Part shown: positions 8,301 through 17,132 of the stretch, piece after piece
Position numbering within the stretch: the stretch's first letter is position 1
Layout of the letters: each line of letters begins with the position of its first letter
From: Dyella sp. GSA-30
GTDB lineage: Bacteria; Pseudomonadota; Gammaproteobacteria; Xanthomonadales; Rhodanobacteraceae
DNA: 64,000 nt
Direction of reading: 5' to 3'
Assembly: GCF_027924605.1 (NCBI RefSeq)
Contig: NZ_AP027042.1
Location: 473,524-537,523, forward strand
Program-made: the position numbers and the translations under genes
The notes under the pieces: model-generated
Told to the model about the DNA's origin: nothing
Database searches by the model: none
What the model saw: only the letters and a program-made list of their open reading frames with translations

Positions 8301-9352
8301 AAACGCTCAAGGGTCCGGGCATCTTTCTTGCCCAGTACGCGGGAGATGAGGCACCGTTCAACACGCTCCCCGATATCGCGCGTTGGGCAGCGTCGCTCGG
8401 CTTTGTCGGCGTGCAGATCCCCAGCAACGATCATCGGATGTTCGATCTGGAGCAGGCAGCGGCGAGCAAGACGTATTGCGACGACATCGCGGGCATGCTG
8501 GCCGAACATGGGTTGGCGGTGACCGAGCTGTCCACGCATCTGCAAGGCCAACTAGTAGCCTCGCATCCTGCCTACGACCGCTTGTTCGACGGCTTCGCGC
8601 CCGCGGCATTGCGCGGCAACACGTCAGAACGCCAGGCTTGGGCCGTGCAACAGCTCAAGCTTGCAGCGAAGGCTAGCCAGCATCTCGGCCTGACCTCGCA
8701 TGCCACTTTCTCCGGCGCGCTGGCCTGGCATCTGTTCTATCCGTGGCCGCAACGCCCCGCCGGGTTGATCGAGGAAGCGTTCGCGGAACTCGGCAAACGC
8801 TGGCGACCCATCCTCGATGCCTTCGATGAAGCCGGTGTCGATGTCTGTTATGAGCTGCATCCCGGTGAAGACTTGCACGACGGCGCGACCTTCGAGCGTT
8901 TTCTCGATGCCGTCGGTCAGCACCCGCGCGCCAACATCCTCTACGACCCCAGCCATATGGTCCTGCAGCAGATGGACTATCTGGAGTTCATCGACTTCTA
9001 TCACGAGCGCATTCGCGCGTTCCATGTGAAGGATGCTGAGTTCCGCCCCAATGGGCGCGCGGGCGTCTATGGCGGTTACCAGAGCTGGATCGATCGCCCC
9101 GGCCGTTTCCGCTCACTGGGCGACGGGCAGATCGATTTCGGTGCGATCTTCAGCAAGATGGCGCAATACAGCTACCCAGGTTGGGCCGTGCTCGAATGGG
9201 AGTGCTGCATCAAGGATGCCCAGCAAGGCGCGAAGGAAGGCGCGGTGTTTATCCGCGACCACATCATCAAGGTTACCGAGCGCGCGTTCGACGATTTCGC
9301 CGCCACCGGCAGCGACCGCGCGTTCAATCGCGACATCCTGGGACTCACCTGA
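8297..9352 (+). CDS. Sugar isomerase/epimerase-family TIM barrel (cytoplasmic)
   Basis: 351 aa with no signal peptide. Xylose-isomerase-like TIM barrel with likely metal ligands in CYELHPGED, ILYDPSHM, FHVKDAEF and LEWECC. This longer subfamily includes YcjR-like enzymes that act on 3-keto-glycosides in E. coli. Start overlaps the previous stop (ATGA at 8297). With the cytoplasmic Gfo/Idh/MocA dehydrogenase it could complete the inner half of the pathway. The exact reaction is not determined by sequence. Confidence 0.85.
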   Translation: MKTLKGPGIFLAQYAGDEAPFNTLPDIARWAASLGFVGVQIPSNDHRMFDLEQAAASKTYCDDIAGMLAEHGLAVTELSTHLQGQLVASHPAYDRLFDGFAPAALRGNTSERQAWAVQQLKLAAKASQHLGLTSHATFSGALAWHLFYPWPQRPAGLIEEAFAELGKRWRPILDAFDEAGVDVCYELHPGEDLHDGATFERFLDAVGQHPRANILYDPSHMVLQQMDYLEFIDFYHERIRAFHVKDAEFRPNGRAGVYGGYQSWIDRPGRFRSLGDGQIDFGAIFSKMAQYSYPGWAVLEWECCIKDAQQGAKEGAVFIRDHIIKVTERAFDDFAATGSDRAFNRDILGLT

Positions 9353-9354
9353 CC

Positions 9355-10260
9355 ATGACAACCACCTCTCCCGGCATCAGCCGCCGCACCGCGCTCGGCC
9401 GCATCGCAGCCGCTGCGGCGGCGGTCGGCGCCATGCCGTTGCTTGCTTCCGCCGATACCGTCGCCGGCAAACCCGCTCCCGAGAAAGCTGGGCCCGGTCG
9501 CCTCAAGCAGTCGTTGAGCCGCTGGACCTCCAAGGCGCCATTGCCTGAACTGTGCAAGCACCTCAAGTCTCTTGGCTTCGTTGGCGTCGATCTGCTGTAT
9601 GCGGACGAATGGGCGACGGTGACCGACAATGGTCTGGCGGTAACGATGGGTTATCCCGCCAAGCGCGATAACTTCATCACGATGGGTTTCAACGACCCGG
9701 CCAATCACGCCGCGCTGTTGAAGGAACTGGAAGCGACAATTCCGTTGGCCAAGCGCGCCGGCCTGACCAACATGATCACCATGTTCGGCAACCGTAAGGA
9801 TGGCATCGACGAGCGCCAGGCGATCGACAACTGCGTCGCCGGCCTCTCCAAGATCGAGCCGCTCGCCGCGGAGAACGGCGTCACCCTATGCGTGGAGCTG
9901 CTCAACAGCAAGGTCGACCACCACGGCTATCAGGGCGACAGCACGGCATTCGGCGTCGCGGTGATGAAGGGCATCAACTCGCCCAACGTCAAGCTGCTCT
10001 ACGACATCTATCACATGCAGATCATGGAGGGTGACGTAATCCGCACCATCCGCGACAACATCCAATGGATCGGCCATTTTCACACCGGTGGCGTGCCGGG
10101 TCGCCATGAGATCGACGGCACCCAGGAGCTCAACTACCACGCCGTCGCCAAGGCGATCGCGGATCTGAATTTCCAGGGTTACATCGCGCACGAATTCATG
10201 CCGTCGCGATCGGACCCGTTCGATTCCTTTGCCGAGGCGTTCAAGATATGCACGGTATGA
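9355..10260 (+). CDS. Tat-exported hydroxypyruvate-isomerase-like TIM barrel
   Basis: 301 aa from ATG at 9355. A twin-arginine signal (SRRTALGRI then an alanine-rich hydrophobic run) is followed by a TIM barrel with LCVELLNSKVDHHGYQ, LLYDIYHMQIMEGD and IGHFHTGGVPGRHE. These are the metal and substrate segments of the hydroxypyruvate isomerase (Hyi)-like branch of sugar isomerases. It is the second exported isomerase-type enzyme in the operon. It begins 2 bp after the previous stop and is overlapped by the next gene's possible early starts. Confidence 0.85.
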   Translation: MTTTSPGISRRTALGRIAAAAAAVGAMPLLASADTVAGKPAPEKAGPGRLKQSLSRWTSKAPLPELCKHLKSLGFVGVDLLYADEWATVTDNGLAVTMGYPAKRDNFITMGFNDPANHAALLKELEATIPLAKRAGLTNMITMFGNRKDGIDERQAIDNCVAGLSKIEPLAAENGVTLCVELLNSKVDHHGYQGDSTAFGVAVMKGINSPNVKLLYDIYHMQIMEGDVIRTIRDNIQWIGHFHTGGVPGRHEIDGTQELNYHAVAKAIADLNFQGYIAHEFMPSRSDPFDSFAEAFKICTV

Positions 10261-10280
10261 CCTTTCATCGAGGAATGGCC

Positions 10281-11045
10281 TTGAAACAGAAAAGCGCTGT
10301 GGTCCTTACCCTTTTCGTTCTCGCATCGTCCGCATGGGCGCAGACCGATCCCAAGGCGACCGAGCAGTGGGAGCCCGAGCCCAAAGTCATCACGGCGGGC
10401 AAGCAGGACAGTGCGCCGCCATCGGACGCCGTCGTGTTGTTCGACGGTCGCGATCTCACGCAATGGGAAACATCCAAGGATCATTCGCCCGCACTGTGGA
10501 AAGTGCACGATGGTGTGGTGACTGTCGAGAAAGCCACGGGCAACATCCAGACCAAACAGCACTTCAAGAACTACCAGCTGCATCTGGAATGGCAGGTACC
10601 CACGGACATCACTGGCGAAGGCCAAGCGCGCGGCAACAGCGGCGTGTTCCTCGCCTCGACCGGGCCCGGCGACGAGGGCTACGAAGTTCAGATCATGGAT
10701 TCGTTCAAGAACAAGACCTATGTCAACGGGCAGGCTGCCAGCATCTATAAACAGACCGCTCCCCTGGTTAATGCCATGCGCCCGCCGGGGGAATGGCAAA
10801 CCTACGACATCGTCTGGACGGCACCGGTATTTGCCGCCGACGGCACGGTGAAGTCGCCGGGCTATGTGACGCTATTCCATAACGGCGTGCTGGTGCAGAA
10901 CCATACCCAGCTTAGCGGCGAGACCTTTTATATCGGCAAGCCGAAGTACAAGCCGTATACCGACGCGGCGATCAAGCTGCAGGCGCATGGGGATCATTCG
11001 CAGCCGATTAGTTTTCGCAATATTTGGGTGCGACCGCTGGATTGA
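10281..11045 (+). CDS. Exported DUF1080 / 3-keto-disaccharide hydrolase-family protein
   Basis: 254 aa from TTG at 10281, chosen because AGGA ends 6 nt upstream and the product then begins with a clean Sec signal (MKQKSAVVLTLF...SSAWA). In-frame ATGs at 10257 and 10275 are alternatives that would lengthen the N-terminus. The mature protein shows the family marks FDGRDL..W, GNSGVFL, YEVQIMDS and NIWVRPL. Family PF06439 is named for 3-keto-disaccharide hydrolase and has a concanavalin-like fold. Last gene of the operon; hydrolysis of a 3-keto-glycoside in the periplasm suits the context. Confidence 0.87.
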   Translation: MKQKSAVVLTLFVLASSAWAQTDPKATEQWEPEPKVITAGKQDSAPPSDAVVLFDGRDLTQWETSKDHSPALWKVHDGVVTVEKATGNIQTKQHFKNYQLHLEWQVPTDITGEGQARGNSGVFLASTGPGDEGYEVQIMDSFKNKTYVNGQAASIYKQTAPLVNAMRPPGEWQTYDIVWTAPVFAADGTVKSPGYVTLFHNGVLVQNHTQLSGETFYIGKPKYKPYTDAAIKLQAHGDHSQPISFRNIWVRPLD

Positions 11046-11078
11046 TCGCGTCTTTGCATGATTGTGCGTTAAAAGAGC

Positions 11079-11217
11079 GCCCCCTCACCCCAACCCTCTC
11101 CCCCGGCGAAGCCAGGGGAGAGGGGGCCTACTGAGGGAACCTCAATGTTTCGCATTTGCGCAACCTAGCTCCCTCTCCCCTGGCTCTGCCGGGGGAGAGG
11201 GTCGGAGTGAGGGGGGC
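11079..11217. terminator. Long inverted repeat acting as bidirectional terminator
   Basis: Arms of about 49 bp (11079-11127 and 11168-11217) are near-complementary, each itself containing an internal CTCTCCCC/GGGGAGAG hairpin. The right arm runs into a T-run (11218-11223), and the mirror strand also ends in a T-rich tail (opposite 11071-11074). It lies between the convergent DUF1080 and GH38-like genes. The CCCTCACCCCAACCCTCTCC arm resembles a repeat seen in many proteobacterial intergenic spacers. Confidence 0.7.
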
Positions 11218-11259
11218 TTTTTTGTTAAGGCGAAAGATCCGCACGCGCGAACATAAACC

Positions 11260-14145
11260 TCAACCACTGCGCGCCGTCGTTCTCACCGTCACTAGCTCGC
11301 TCGCCACCATCGAAAACTCATTCGAAAGCGCTTCGAGCGATTGTTCTGCAAGATTGCTCCGTGTCGTCTTACCTACCCGCGCACCTTGCGACCATGTCAT
11401 ACGCGCGTTCGCCGTCTTGCCCGATGCATTGAATAGACGAACGATCCACGCCTTGCCGTCGTCACTTGGCTTGAACTCCTGAACCAGAATGTCCGAAGGC
11501 TCGACCTGCAATAGCGGTTCGTGGGAAATGGCCGTTTCCGTTGCGCCAACCACCACCAGCGGCTGGCTCAGGCCGGTGGCGAACCGGCTTGCTTCGGCAA
11601 AATCCGCACCTCGATGCGGCCTTAGTGCATAACGGAAGGTAACGGGACCTTCCTGCCAGGCGCGGTAATTGGTGCCCCAGTGATTGTTCATGACCCACGA
11701 AAAGAATGTCTGGGTCGGGTCCAGATGACGCATCCACACTTCAGGATTGGTCTGCGAATTCAGCTTCGTAGCGGTAATGCCGCCGACCTCGATAAGCGGT
11801 GCATCGAGTGTTACCCAGGTGACGCCAACGGACGCATTGGAAACATCGACCCAACGGCCTACCGGCATCCAGTTCTTGCACGAGCCCGGGAGTTGATCGA
11901 GTTCCGGCCGAACATGGGCGAAGGCGCCATCCACGGTCAGCTGCCCATCCGGTACGGCGAATGGAAAGGCGAACTGCAGGCTTTCCTTCAGGACCGGATG
12001 GCGGCCGTTCTTGTCCGCCGTCTTTGCATAGTCGGCACGCTGCTTGTCGACGGTGTTGTAAAGCTCCAGAAAGTCCTGATCGGCGGTAAGACGGATACGT
12101 CGTACAAGGCTCTTGCACAGCGGAGCGCTCGATGCCACACGCAAGGTGACAACCAACGGCCCGTGCTCCTCGACGGTAATCGTTGCGGCCCCGCTCTTGC
12201 CGAGATGCTGAACATCCTCACCTTGCAGCAGCACGAACTCGTTCAACGCCCATCCGGCCCGGCTGTCGACCAGATTTCCGTTGTCTCCATCCATCGTCAG
12301 CTCGGTGATGTCGCCGGAGACGGGATCCATGCGCGCGCGAAGCAAGCTATTGCGTAATTCACCATCTTGAAACACCACGGGTGATGACGGCGCGGCAGGC
12401 GATCCCGACGTCACCGTGAAGCGAGATGATCCGAACCCAGCAACCGAAGGAATCAGAACAGCCAGTTCGCCGCTCGACAAACGTTGCGAAGGCAGAGGAT
12501 GGCCATGCGCATCGACGACACGATCGCCGGCTGTTGAAAGCGCAGGCGAGATCAGCACCACGCCGCCGCGCGTCCAGGAAGAAGTGTTGATGACATCAAC
12601 GCTTTTCTGCCTCGCGCCGGCCTTCTTGTCCGCGAGCGCAAACAGCGCCTGCGACTTGCGCTCGCCCTCCAGCGCAAACTCACGTTTTACGCTCCATTGG
12701 TTGACCGTCATGGCGGCCTCCGGCTGCGTTACGCTCGCAGCCGCACCCCACGTGTGCTCGGAGTAGAGCAACACATCACGCCAGGCATCCTTGAAGGAAG
12801 CCGCTTTGTAGGCGTCAGGATGAGTCAGTGCAAGCAAGGTTGCCGCCTGCGTCAGGCGGTCCGCCGTGTTTCGGTTGATGGCCGTCTCAAGCGCGGAAGA
12901 CGCCGCGCCATCTTCCCAATAAGGCGTCAGGTCGCCTTGCAGCTGCGGCAACTGCCCACCGTAGCGCCGTTCGAACGCCGCGAACGCTGTGCTCGTCGAT
13001 GCGATCGTGAACTTTGGCCATTCATAGGTCTCGTTCCACGTGCGGACAAATTCCGCGATGCCGGGATCGGGTTCAGCGTTGTCGCCGTGTCCAGCCCAGC
13101 GGACGTAAGAGATATCGTAGGGAAAGCGGACCTCGTCCATGCGTTCCTGGTACGTGCCGACCCATTCGTCGTTCGCCGCCATGACATGCGACATGGCGTA
13201 CCCGGTCCATGGGATCCAGAACAGCACTTTGTCCTTTCCGGATTTCGAGACCCACCAGAATGGCTTGTCCTGCAACGTGTCCATAAAGCGACCGATGCGA
13301 TCGAAGTAGTTTGGCGCCGCGGAGAAATAGCGGATGCCCGCCTGGGCCATCGCGTCGACAGTGCCCCAGGTATAGCCGGGCACGTCGCTCATCATCGCCG
13401 AGTCGATCTTTATGCCGGTAGCATCGGACAGCTCGGTGCCATAGCGGAACAACTGCAACAGTTCCTCGGGCCGGCACAATCCTGTCAGCTCGTTTGCATA
13501 CGACCCGTTGAGCGCGATCCACCCCTTGCGGACTGCATCAAGAAACTCGGCCTTCTCCGTCGCGGATTTGCGCTTCATATACAGGTCCGCGCCCCAGAGC
13601 ACTTCGAGATTCCACACGAAGCGCGACCCTTCGGGATAGCCGGCTGTCTTGCGCGCCAGGTCGATGCCCAGCGCGATATTGCGCATCTGCCTTTCCTCGA
13701 CATCGGCCTGCATCTCGGTATAACCCAGGTCATGATGAGAATGAGGCAGCACATAGACCTGCATCTTGCGAACGGGCCGCAACGCAACCGACTCATTGAG
13801 AACGGCACGGCCCAGACGGACAGAAACGGAGACGTTTGCAGGCTGAGACACGGGATCGACAAAAACGTCGAACGTCTGCTTGCCTGCGGCCAGCGATCGT
13901 CGATCCACCTCGACACCATCGATCGACGTGATCACCGCATCGTGCGCGGCGTCGGATTCGAGTGTGAGACGGATCGGTTGCCGTAGGCTCCCGGCGACAC
14001 GCCGAAGGCCTCTGATGGGCTGGGCGATTTTCGCGACAGTCTTGTCAGAAGCTGCAGCTTCAGCGGCCGCCGAAATGAATGGCCGTCCAAACGCTACCGC
14101 ACCGGAGAGCAGGGACATACCCTTGAGCAAGTCGCGACGATTCAT
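11260..14145 (-). CDS. Tat-exported GH38-like alpha-mannosidase-type glycosidase
   Basis: 961 aa from ATG at 14145 (GAGGTGG upstream; an in-frame start 37 codons earlier has no support). N-terminus MNRRDLLKGM plus hydrophobic stretch is a Tat signal. GH38 marks: HSHHDLGYT at about 135-143 (metal-binding, usually H-x-H-x-D-x-G-W), NLEVLW at 179-184, and MMSDVPGY with D254 as probable nucleophile, then a beta-sandwich C-terminal half. Enzymes of this family cleave alpha-mannosides with zinc; this divergent subgroup is often unassigned. It lies 124 bp downstream of a GH30 gene on the same strand, suggesting shared glycan degradation. Confidence 0.82.
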   Translation of the reverse strand: MNRRDLLKGMSLLSGAVAFGRPFISAAAEAAASDKTVAKIAQPIRGLRRVAGSLRQPIRLTLESDAAHDAVITSIDGVEVDRRSLAAGKQTFDVFVDPVSQPANVSVSVRLGRAVLNESVALRPVRKMQVYVLPHSHHDLGYTEMQADVEERQMRNIALGIDLARKTAGYPEGSRFVWNLEVLWGADLYMKRKSATEKAEFLDAVRKGWIALNGSYANELTGLCRPEELLQLFRYGTELSDATGIKIDSAMMSDVPGYTWGTVDAMAQAGIRYFSAAPNYFDRIGRFMDTLQDKPFWWVSKSGKDKVLFWIPWTGYAMSHVMAANDEWVGTYQERMDEVRFPYDISYVRWAGHGDNAEPDPGIAEFVRTWNETYEWPKFTIASTSTAFAAFERRYGGQLPQLQGDLTPYWEDGAASSALETAINRNTADRLTQAATLLALTHPDAYKAASFKDAWRDVLLYSEHTWGAAASVTQPEAAMTVNQWSVKREFALEGERKSQALFALADKKAGARQKSVDVINTSSWTRGGVVLISPALSTAGDRVVDAHGHPLPSQRLSSGELAVLIPSVAGFGSSRFTVTSGSPAAPSSPVVFQDGELRNSLLRARMDPVSGDITELTMDGDNGNLVDSRAGWALNEFVLLQGEDVQHLGKSGAATITVEEHGPLVVTLRVASSAPLCKSLVRRIRLTADQDFLELYNTVDKQRADYAKTADKNGRHPVLKESLQFAFPFAVPDGQLTVDGAFAHVRPELDQLPGSCKNWMPVGRWVDVSNASVGVTWVTLDAPLIEVGGITATKLNSQTNPEVWMRHLDPTQTFFSWVMNNHWGTNYRAWQEGPVTFRYALRPHRGADFAEASRFATGLSQPLVVVGATETAISHEPLLQVEPSDILVQEFKPSDDGKAWIVRLFNASGKTANARMTWSQGARVGKTTRSNLAEQSLEALSNEFSMVASELVTVRTTARSG

Positions 14146-14217
14146 ACCGATTCCACCTCGCAAGGACATCGGAGTATCCCAACGAGGAGCGCATTTGTCA
14201 CGATCTAAACCGGGCTT

Positions 14218-14237
14218 TTTTGGCATTCGTGCCAAAA
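14218..14237. promoter_or_regulatory. Perfect stem-loop with TTCG loop between GH30 and GH38-like genes
   Basis: TTTTGGCA-TTCG-TGCCAAAA: an 8-bp perfect inverted repeat with a 4-nt loop in the 124-bp GH30-GH38 spacer. No T-run follows on the transcribed strand beyond the stem, so it is a poor terminator; an operator or mRNA-stabilising hairpin is possible. Confidence 0.4.
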
Positions 14238-14269
14238 GATTCCCGTCATGGCGCAACCAGCAGATGCGT

Positions 14270-15841
14270 CTAGTTCACTCCGTCGGCATCATCTGGCCGC
14301 TGCCTGCCCTTCAGCCACCAAAGCGCGCGCCGTATCACTCCGATGCCCTGATCCGGACTCCACACGAAGGTCACCACGCTTTGCGCTGGCACCGTGTACT
14401 CGAAGCGGTAGTTGTCGTCCGCGACAGACATGGGGTGCGCTTCCTTGTTGCTGTTCACCAGCACCAGCACGATCGAACCATCGACCGTATTCTGGAATGC
14501 CACATTGGCGATGCCCTTGTCGGTTTCGGTGGACCTCACTCGCAGGGCGCCGGGTAAAACAAAGCGGCTGAAATGCGCTATCGCGTAATAATAGTCGTTG
14601 CGGCTCACCGCTCCGGTACGCGAGTCGATGGTAACCATGCCTTTACAGGTGGCGCAGCCGCCAAAATGCGGACCGTAATTCTCGTCGAGCGCCAAGTTCC
14701 AGTAGATAACGCCACGGGCCCACTGCCTGATTCCGGCGATCAACAGATCGCGCGAAAACCACAGCAGCTCGCCGTGAACGCTCGACGCCCAATCGCCGCC
14801 GGAACACTCGGTGATATAGGTATCTTTTTGAGGAAACGCACGATGCAGTCGGCTCTGGGCATAGGGGCTGCCCTCATAGCAATGCCAGGCGACGCTGTCG
14901 ATGTAACGCGCGGCATCCGGGTCGGACAACACGCTCGATGGCTGCTCGGGGTGGCTCCAGTTGTGGTCCCATTCCATGATGCGTGTCGCCGGCTTGCGGC
15001 TTGCCAGCCTGGGGCCGACGTATTGCGCGATCAGACGCGTCCGCTGCTCCGCCGTCATGCCCATGCCTGGATAGGTGAGCGGCACGAAGGCGGGTTCGTT
15101 CTGCAAGGTCAGCGCAAAGATCGGAATCCCATGGCTACGGTAAGCGTCGATGTACTTGACGAGGTAGTCCGCATAGACGCTTTCGTACTGTTCCAGCAGT
15201 GAGCCGCCAATAAGGTTCTCGTTGCTCTTCATCCATGCCGGTGCGCTCCATGATGTCGCGACGATGTGCAGCTGCGGGTCGATGGAAAGCACCTGGCGCA
15301 CTGTCGGTATCACGTCGAGCAAGTTCGGCGCGACATTGAAATGCTCGAGCTGCAGGTCGGTCTGACCGGCGGGGACATCGTCCAGGGTGTAAGGCTGCAG
15401 CGAGAAATCCGAGGCGCCGATGGTCAGGCGCATCATGTTCAGGTCGATATTGGGCGGACGCCCATACAGCTCGTGCAGCAGCGCATCGCGCTGGAATGCA
15501 TTGAGCTTGTTCTGGATCAGCCACGCTGACGAATCCGTCATCGCCGCTCCAAACCCCACCATGGCCTGATACGTCTTGTGGACATCGATAACCACGTCAG
15601 CGTCCGACGAGCCGCGTGCGCTCATTTCGATGTCGGGCTGCTGCATCAGTTTCAATCGGCGATCGGCCGTGCTCACCCACAGCTCGACCGTAGGCATTAT
15701 GGGCCGGGCCGGTAGGGCGACCTTGGGCGCTGCCGCCAGCTGCCTGGAAGGCAAGGGGTAGAGTGCCGCCAAGGTGACCAGCACAAGGCCGGCGATAAGC
15801 GCGATGGTGATCCGACTGGAACCCGCCTCCTGTTCATCCAT
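14270..15841 (-). CDS. GH30-family glycoside hydrolase (glucosylceramidase-like), membrane-anchored
   Basis: 523 aa. An N-terminal hydrophobic helix (about residues 11-30) without a clear cleavage site suggests an inner-membrane anchor or uncleaved signal. GH30 TIM barrel: GFGAAMTDSSAW near 96-107, catalytic acid/base E249 in LTLQNEP, nucleophile E345 in YITECSGG, and a C-terminal beta-sandwich. The family hydrolyses beta-glucosyl, beta-xylosyl or beta-fucosyl linkages. First gene of a likely pair with the GH38-like enzyme. Confidence 0.9.
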   Translation of the reverse strand: MDEQEAGSSRITIALIAGLVLVTLAALYPLPSRQLAAAPKVALPARPIMPTVELWVSTADRRLKLMQQPDIEMSARGSSDADVVIDVHKTYQAMVGFGAAMTDSSAWLIQNKLNAFQRDALLHELYGRPPNIDLNMMRLTIGASDFSLQPYTLDDVPAGQTDLQLEHFNVAPNLLDVIPTVRQVLSIDPQLHIVATSWSAPAWMKSNENLIGGSLLEQYESVYADYLVKYIDAYRSHGIPIFALTLQNEPAFVPLTYPGMGMTAEQRTRLIAQYVGPRLASRKPATRIMEWDHNWSHPEQPSSVLSDPDAARYIDSVAWHCYEGSPYAQSRLHRAFPQKDTYITECSGGDWASSVHGELLWFSRDLLIAGIRQWARGVIYWNLALDENYGPHFGGCATCKGMVTIDSRTGAVSRNDYYYAIAHFSRFVLPGALRVRSTETDKGIANVAFQNTVDGSIVLVLVNSNKEAHPMSVADDNYRFEYTVPAQSVVTFVWSPDQGIGVIRRALWWLKGRQRPDDADGVN

Positions 15842-16040
15842 GGCGCGTGCGAAGCTCTTTGTCCATGAGGCGGTTCACTTGGATCACAACGTTCCTTGGC
15901 TCGTCAGAACGGATAACGGTGTCGATTTTCGAAGCAGGCCAGGCTCGCTCTTCCCGCCCCTGGGCGCGACCACGGCGCCACGGTTGCAGCATAGCGAACT
16001 TGACTCCGCTTCGGCCTTGATGGAAGCCTCGAATAGCCGT

Positions 16041-16508
16041 TCAGGGCAGGGGCGGTAGCGTCAGATGAAAGAACTGGTTGAAGTCACTGGCAACGTAGTC
16101 GCCGAAGGCATCGCCCTTGGCGAAACCAAAGCGCCGATACATGGCGATCGCAGGATCAAACGCTTCGCCAGAGCCGGTCTCCAGGCTGAGCCGCTCATAA
16201 CCGCGCCGTGTCGCGATAGCGAGCACATGGTCAAGCAGCGCGGCAGCGACGCCCCTGCGCAAATGCTGCGGCGCCGTACGCATCGACTTGATCTCGCCAT
16301 GGGCCGGAGAAAGCTCCCGCAGCGCGCCGCAGCCAAGCAGCTGTTCGCCGTCCCATGCGGTGAAAAACGAAATGTCCGGGCGCTTCAGGCCGGACAGATC
16401 CAGCGCATAGACGCTTCCCGGCGGGGAGTTTCCCTGCATGCTTCGAAGATGGAAGCCAAGCAGGTCAATGACGCGCAGGTCGTCCAGGTCGCCATCGGAA
16501 ATGATCAT
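16041..16508 (-). CDS. GNAT-family N-acetyltransferase
   Basis: 155 aa from ATG at 16508, with GAGG 8 nt upstream; an in-frame TTG two codons earlier is too close to that RBS. The acetyl-CoA motif A is visible as MRTAPQHLRRGVAAALLDHVL (about residues 76-96), and the tail AIAMYRRFGFAKGDAF gives motif B. Similar small acetyltransferases (YafP/PhnO-like) modify amino groups of small molecules or proteins; the substrate cannot be told. Confidence 0.88.
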   Translation of the reverse strand: MIISDGDLDDLRVIDLLGFHLRSMQGNSPPGSVYALDLSGLKRPDISFFTAWDGEQLLGCGALRELSPAHGEIKSMRTAPQHLRRGVAAALLDHVLAIATRRGYERLSLETGSGEAFDPAIAMYRRFGFAKGDAFGDYVASDFNQFFHLTLPPLP

Positions 16509-16588
16509 GCGCAAGGCCTCGTGGCAGGCCGCACGTTTTTCGGTAAAGGATGCATCGGCAAGATCCGCTCGTCAGCGATGGCAATTCT

Positions 16589-17107
16589 TCAAGGCGAATA
16601 ACGCGTAAAGAGAAAGTCGCGATCCTTCACCGGCACATGGCAGCCATAGCAAGCCTGGACATCCACATGCGTGGACTTGCCACCGCTGAACTGCGTGTAG
16701 CCCCAGCCACCGGTCGACGCATAGTCGTGCGAATTCTTGACCATGAACTGGACGTTCGTGGGGGTGCCCGCGACGAATGACTGGGCGCGGCCAAAGGCGC
16801 GATTATTTTCCTCCGACGGCACATAGCTCCATGCGATGCGGGCAATGATGGCGCCGTCCGGGAAGGGCAGTTTTCCTTCGCGATAGGCTTTGACGGCAAT
16901 GTCGTTGCCGAGAATGGCGCGGATGTCGTTGAGCTTGCCTTCTTCGTGAGCTACGGAGATCAGCTTCCAGTCGCGATATCCGGAGGGGAGATTGCCTCCG
17001 AAGACCGAGGTGCTGTCGTAACTTTCGTCTGCTGCCCACGAGAGCATGGCGCCGCCGAGGCTTATCACGGCGGTGGCGGTCACAACGATGGCCTGGATAA
17101 GTTTCAT
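16589..17107 (-). CDS. Cytochrome P460-family periplasmic c-type haem protein
   Basis: 172 aa from ATG at 17107 with GGGAAGGG upstream. Sec signal (MKLIQAIVV...SWA, cleavage about residue 26). The mature protein carries YRDWKLISVAHEEGKLNDIRA-type P460 family sequence and one haem c site C153-YG-C156-H157 near the C-terminus. P460 proteins oxidise hydroxylamine or detoxify NO; many members in heterotrophs have unknown substrates. Its 3' neighbour is the GNAT gene and a TetR gene lies upstream on the same strand 25 bp away. Confidence 0.85.
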   Translation of the reverse strand: MKLIQAIVVTATAVISLGGAMLSWAADESYDSTSVFGGNLPSGYRDWKLISVAHEEGKLNDIRAILGNDIAVKAYREGKLPFPDGAIIARIAWSYVPSEENNRAFGRAQSFVAGTPTNVQFMVKNSHDYASTGGWGYTQFSGGKSTHVDVQACYGCHVPVKDRDFLFTRYSP

Positions 17108-17132
17108 GAACTGCCCTTCCCCTTGATCGATA

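Noticed and set aside
12697-13986. 429-codon open frame on the plus strand
   Set aside because: It lies wholly antisense to the GH38-like gene, has no family motifs and its composition is low-complexity Arg/Gln-rich; the opposite strand has clear GH38 motifs.
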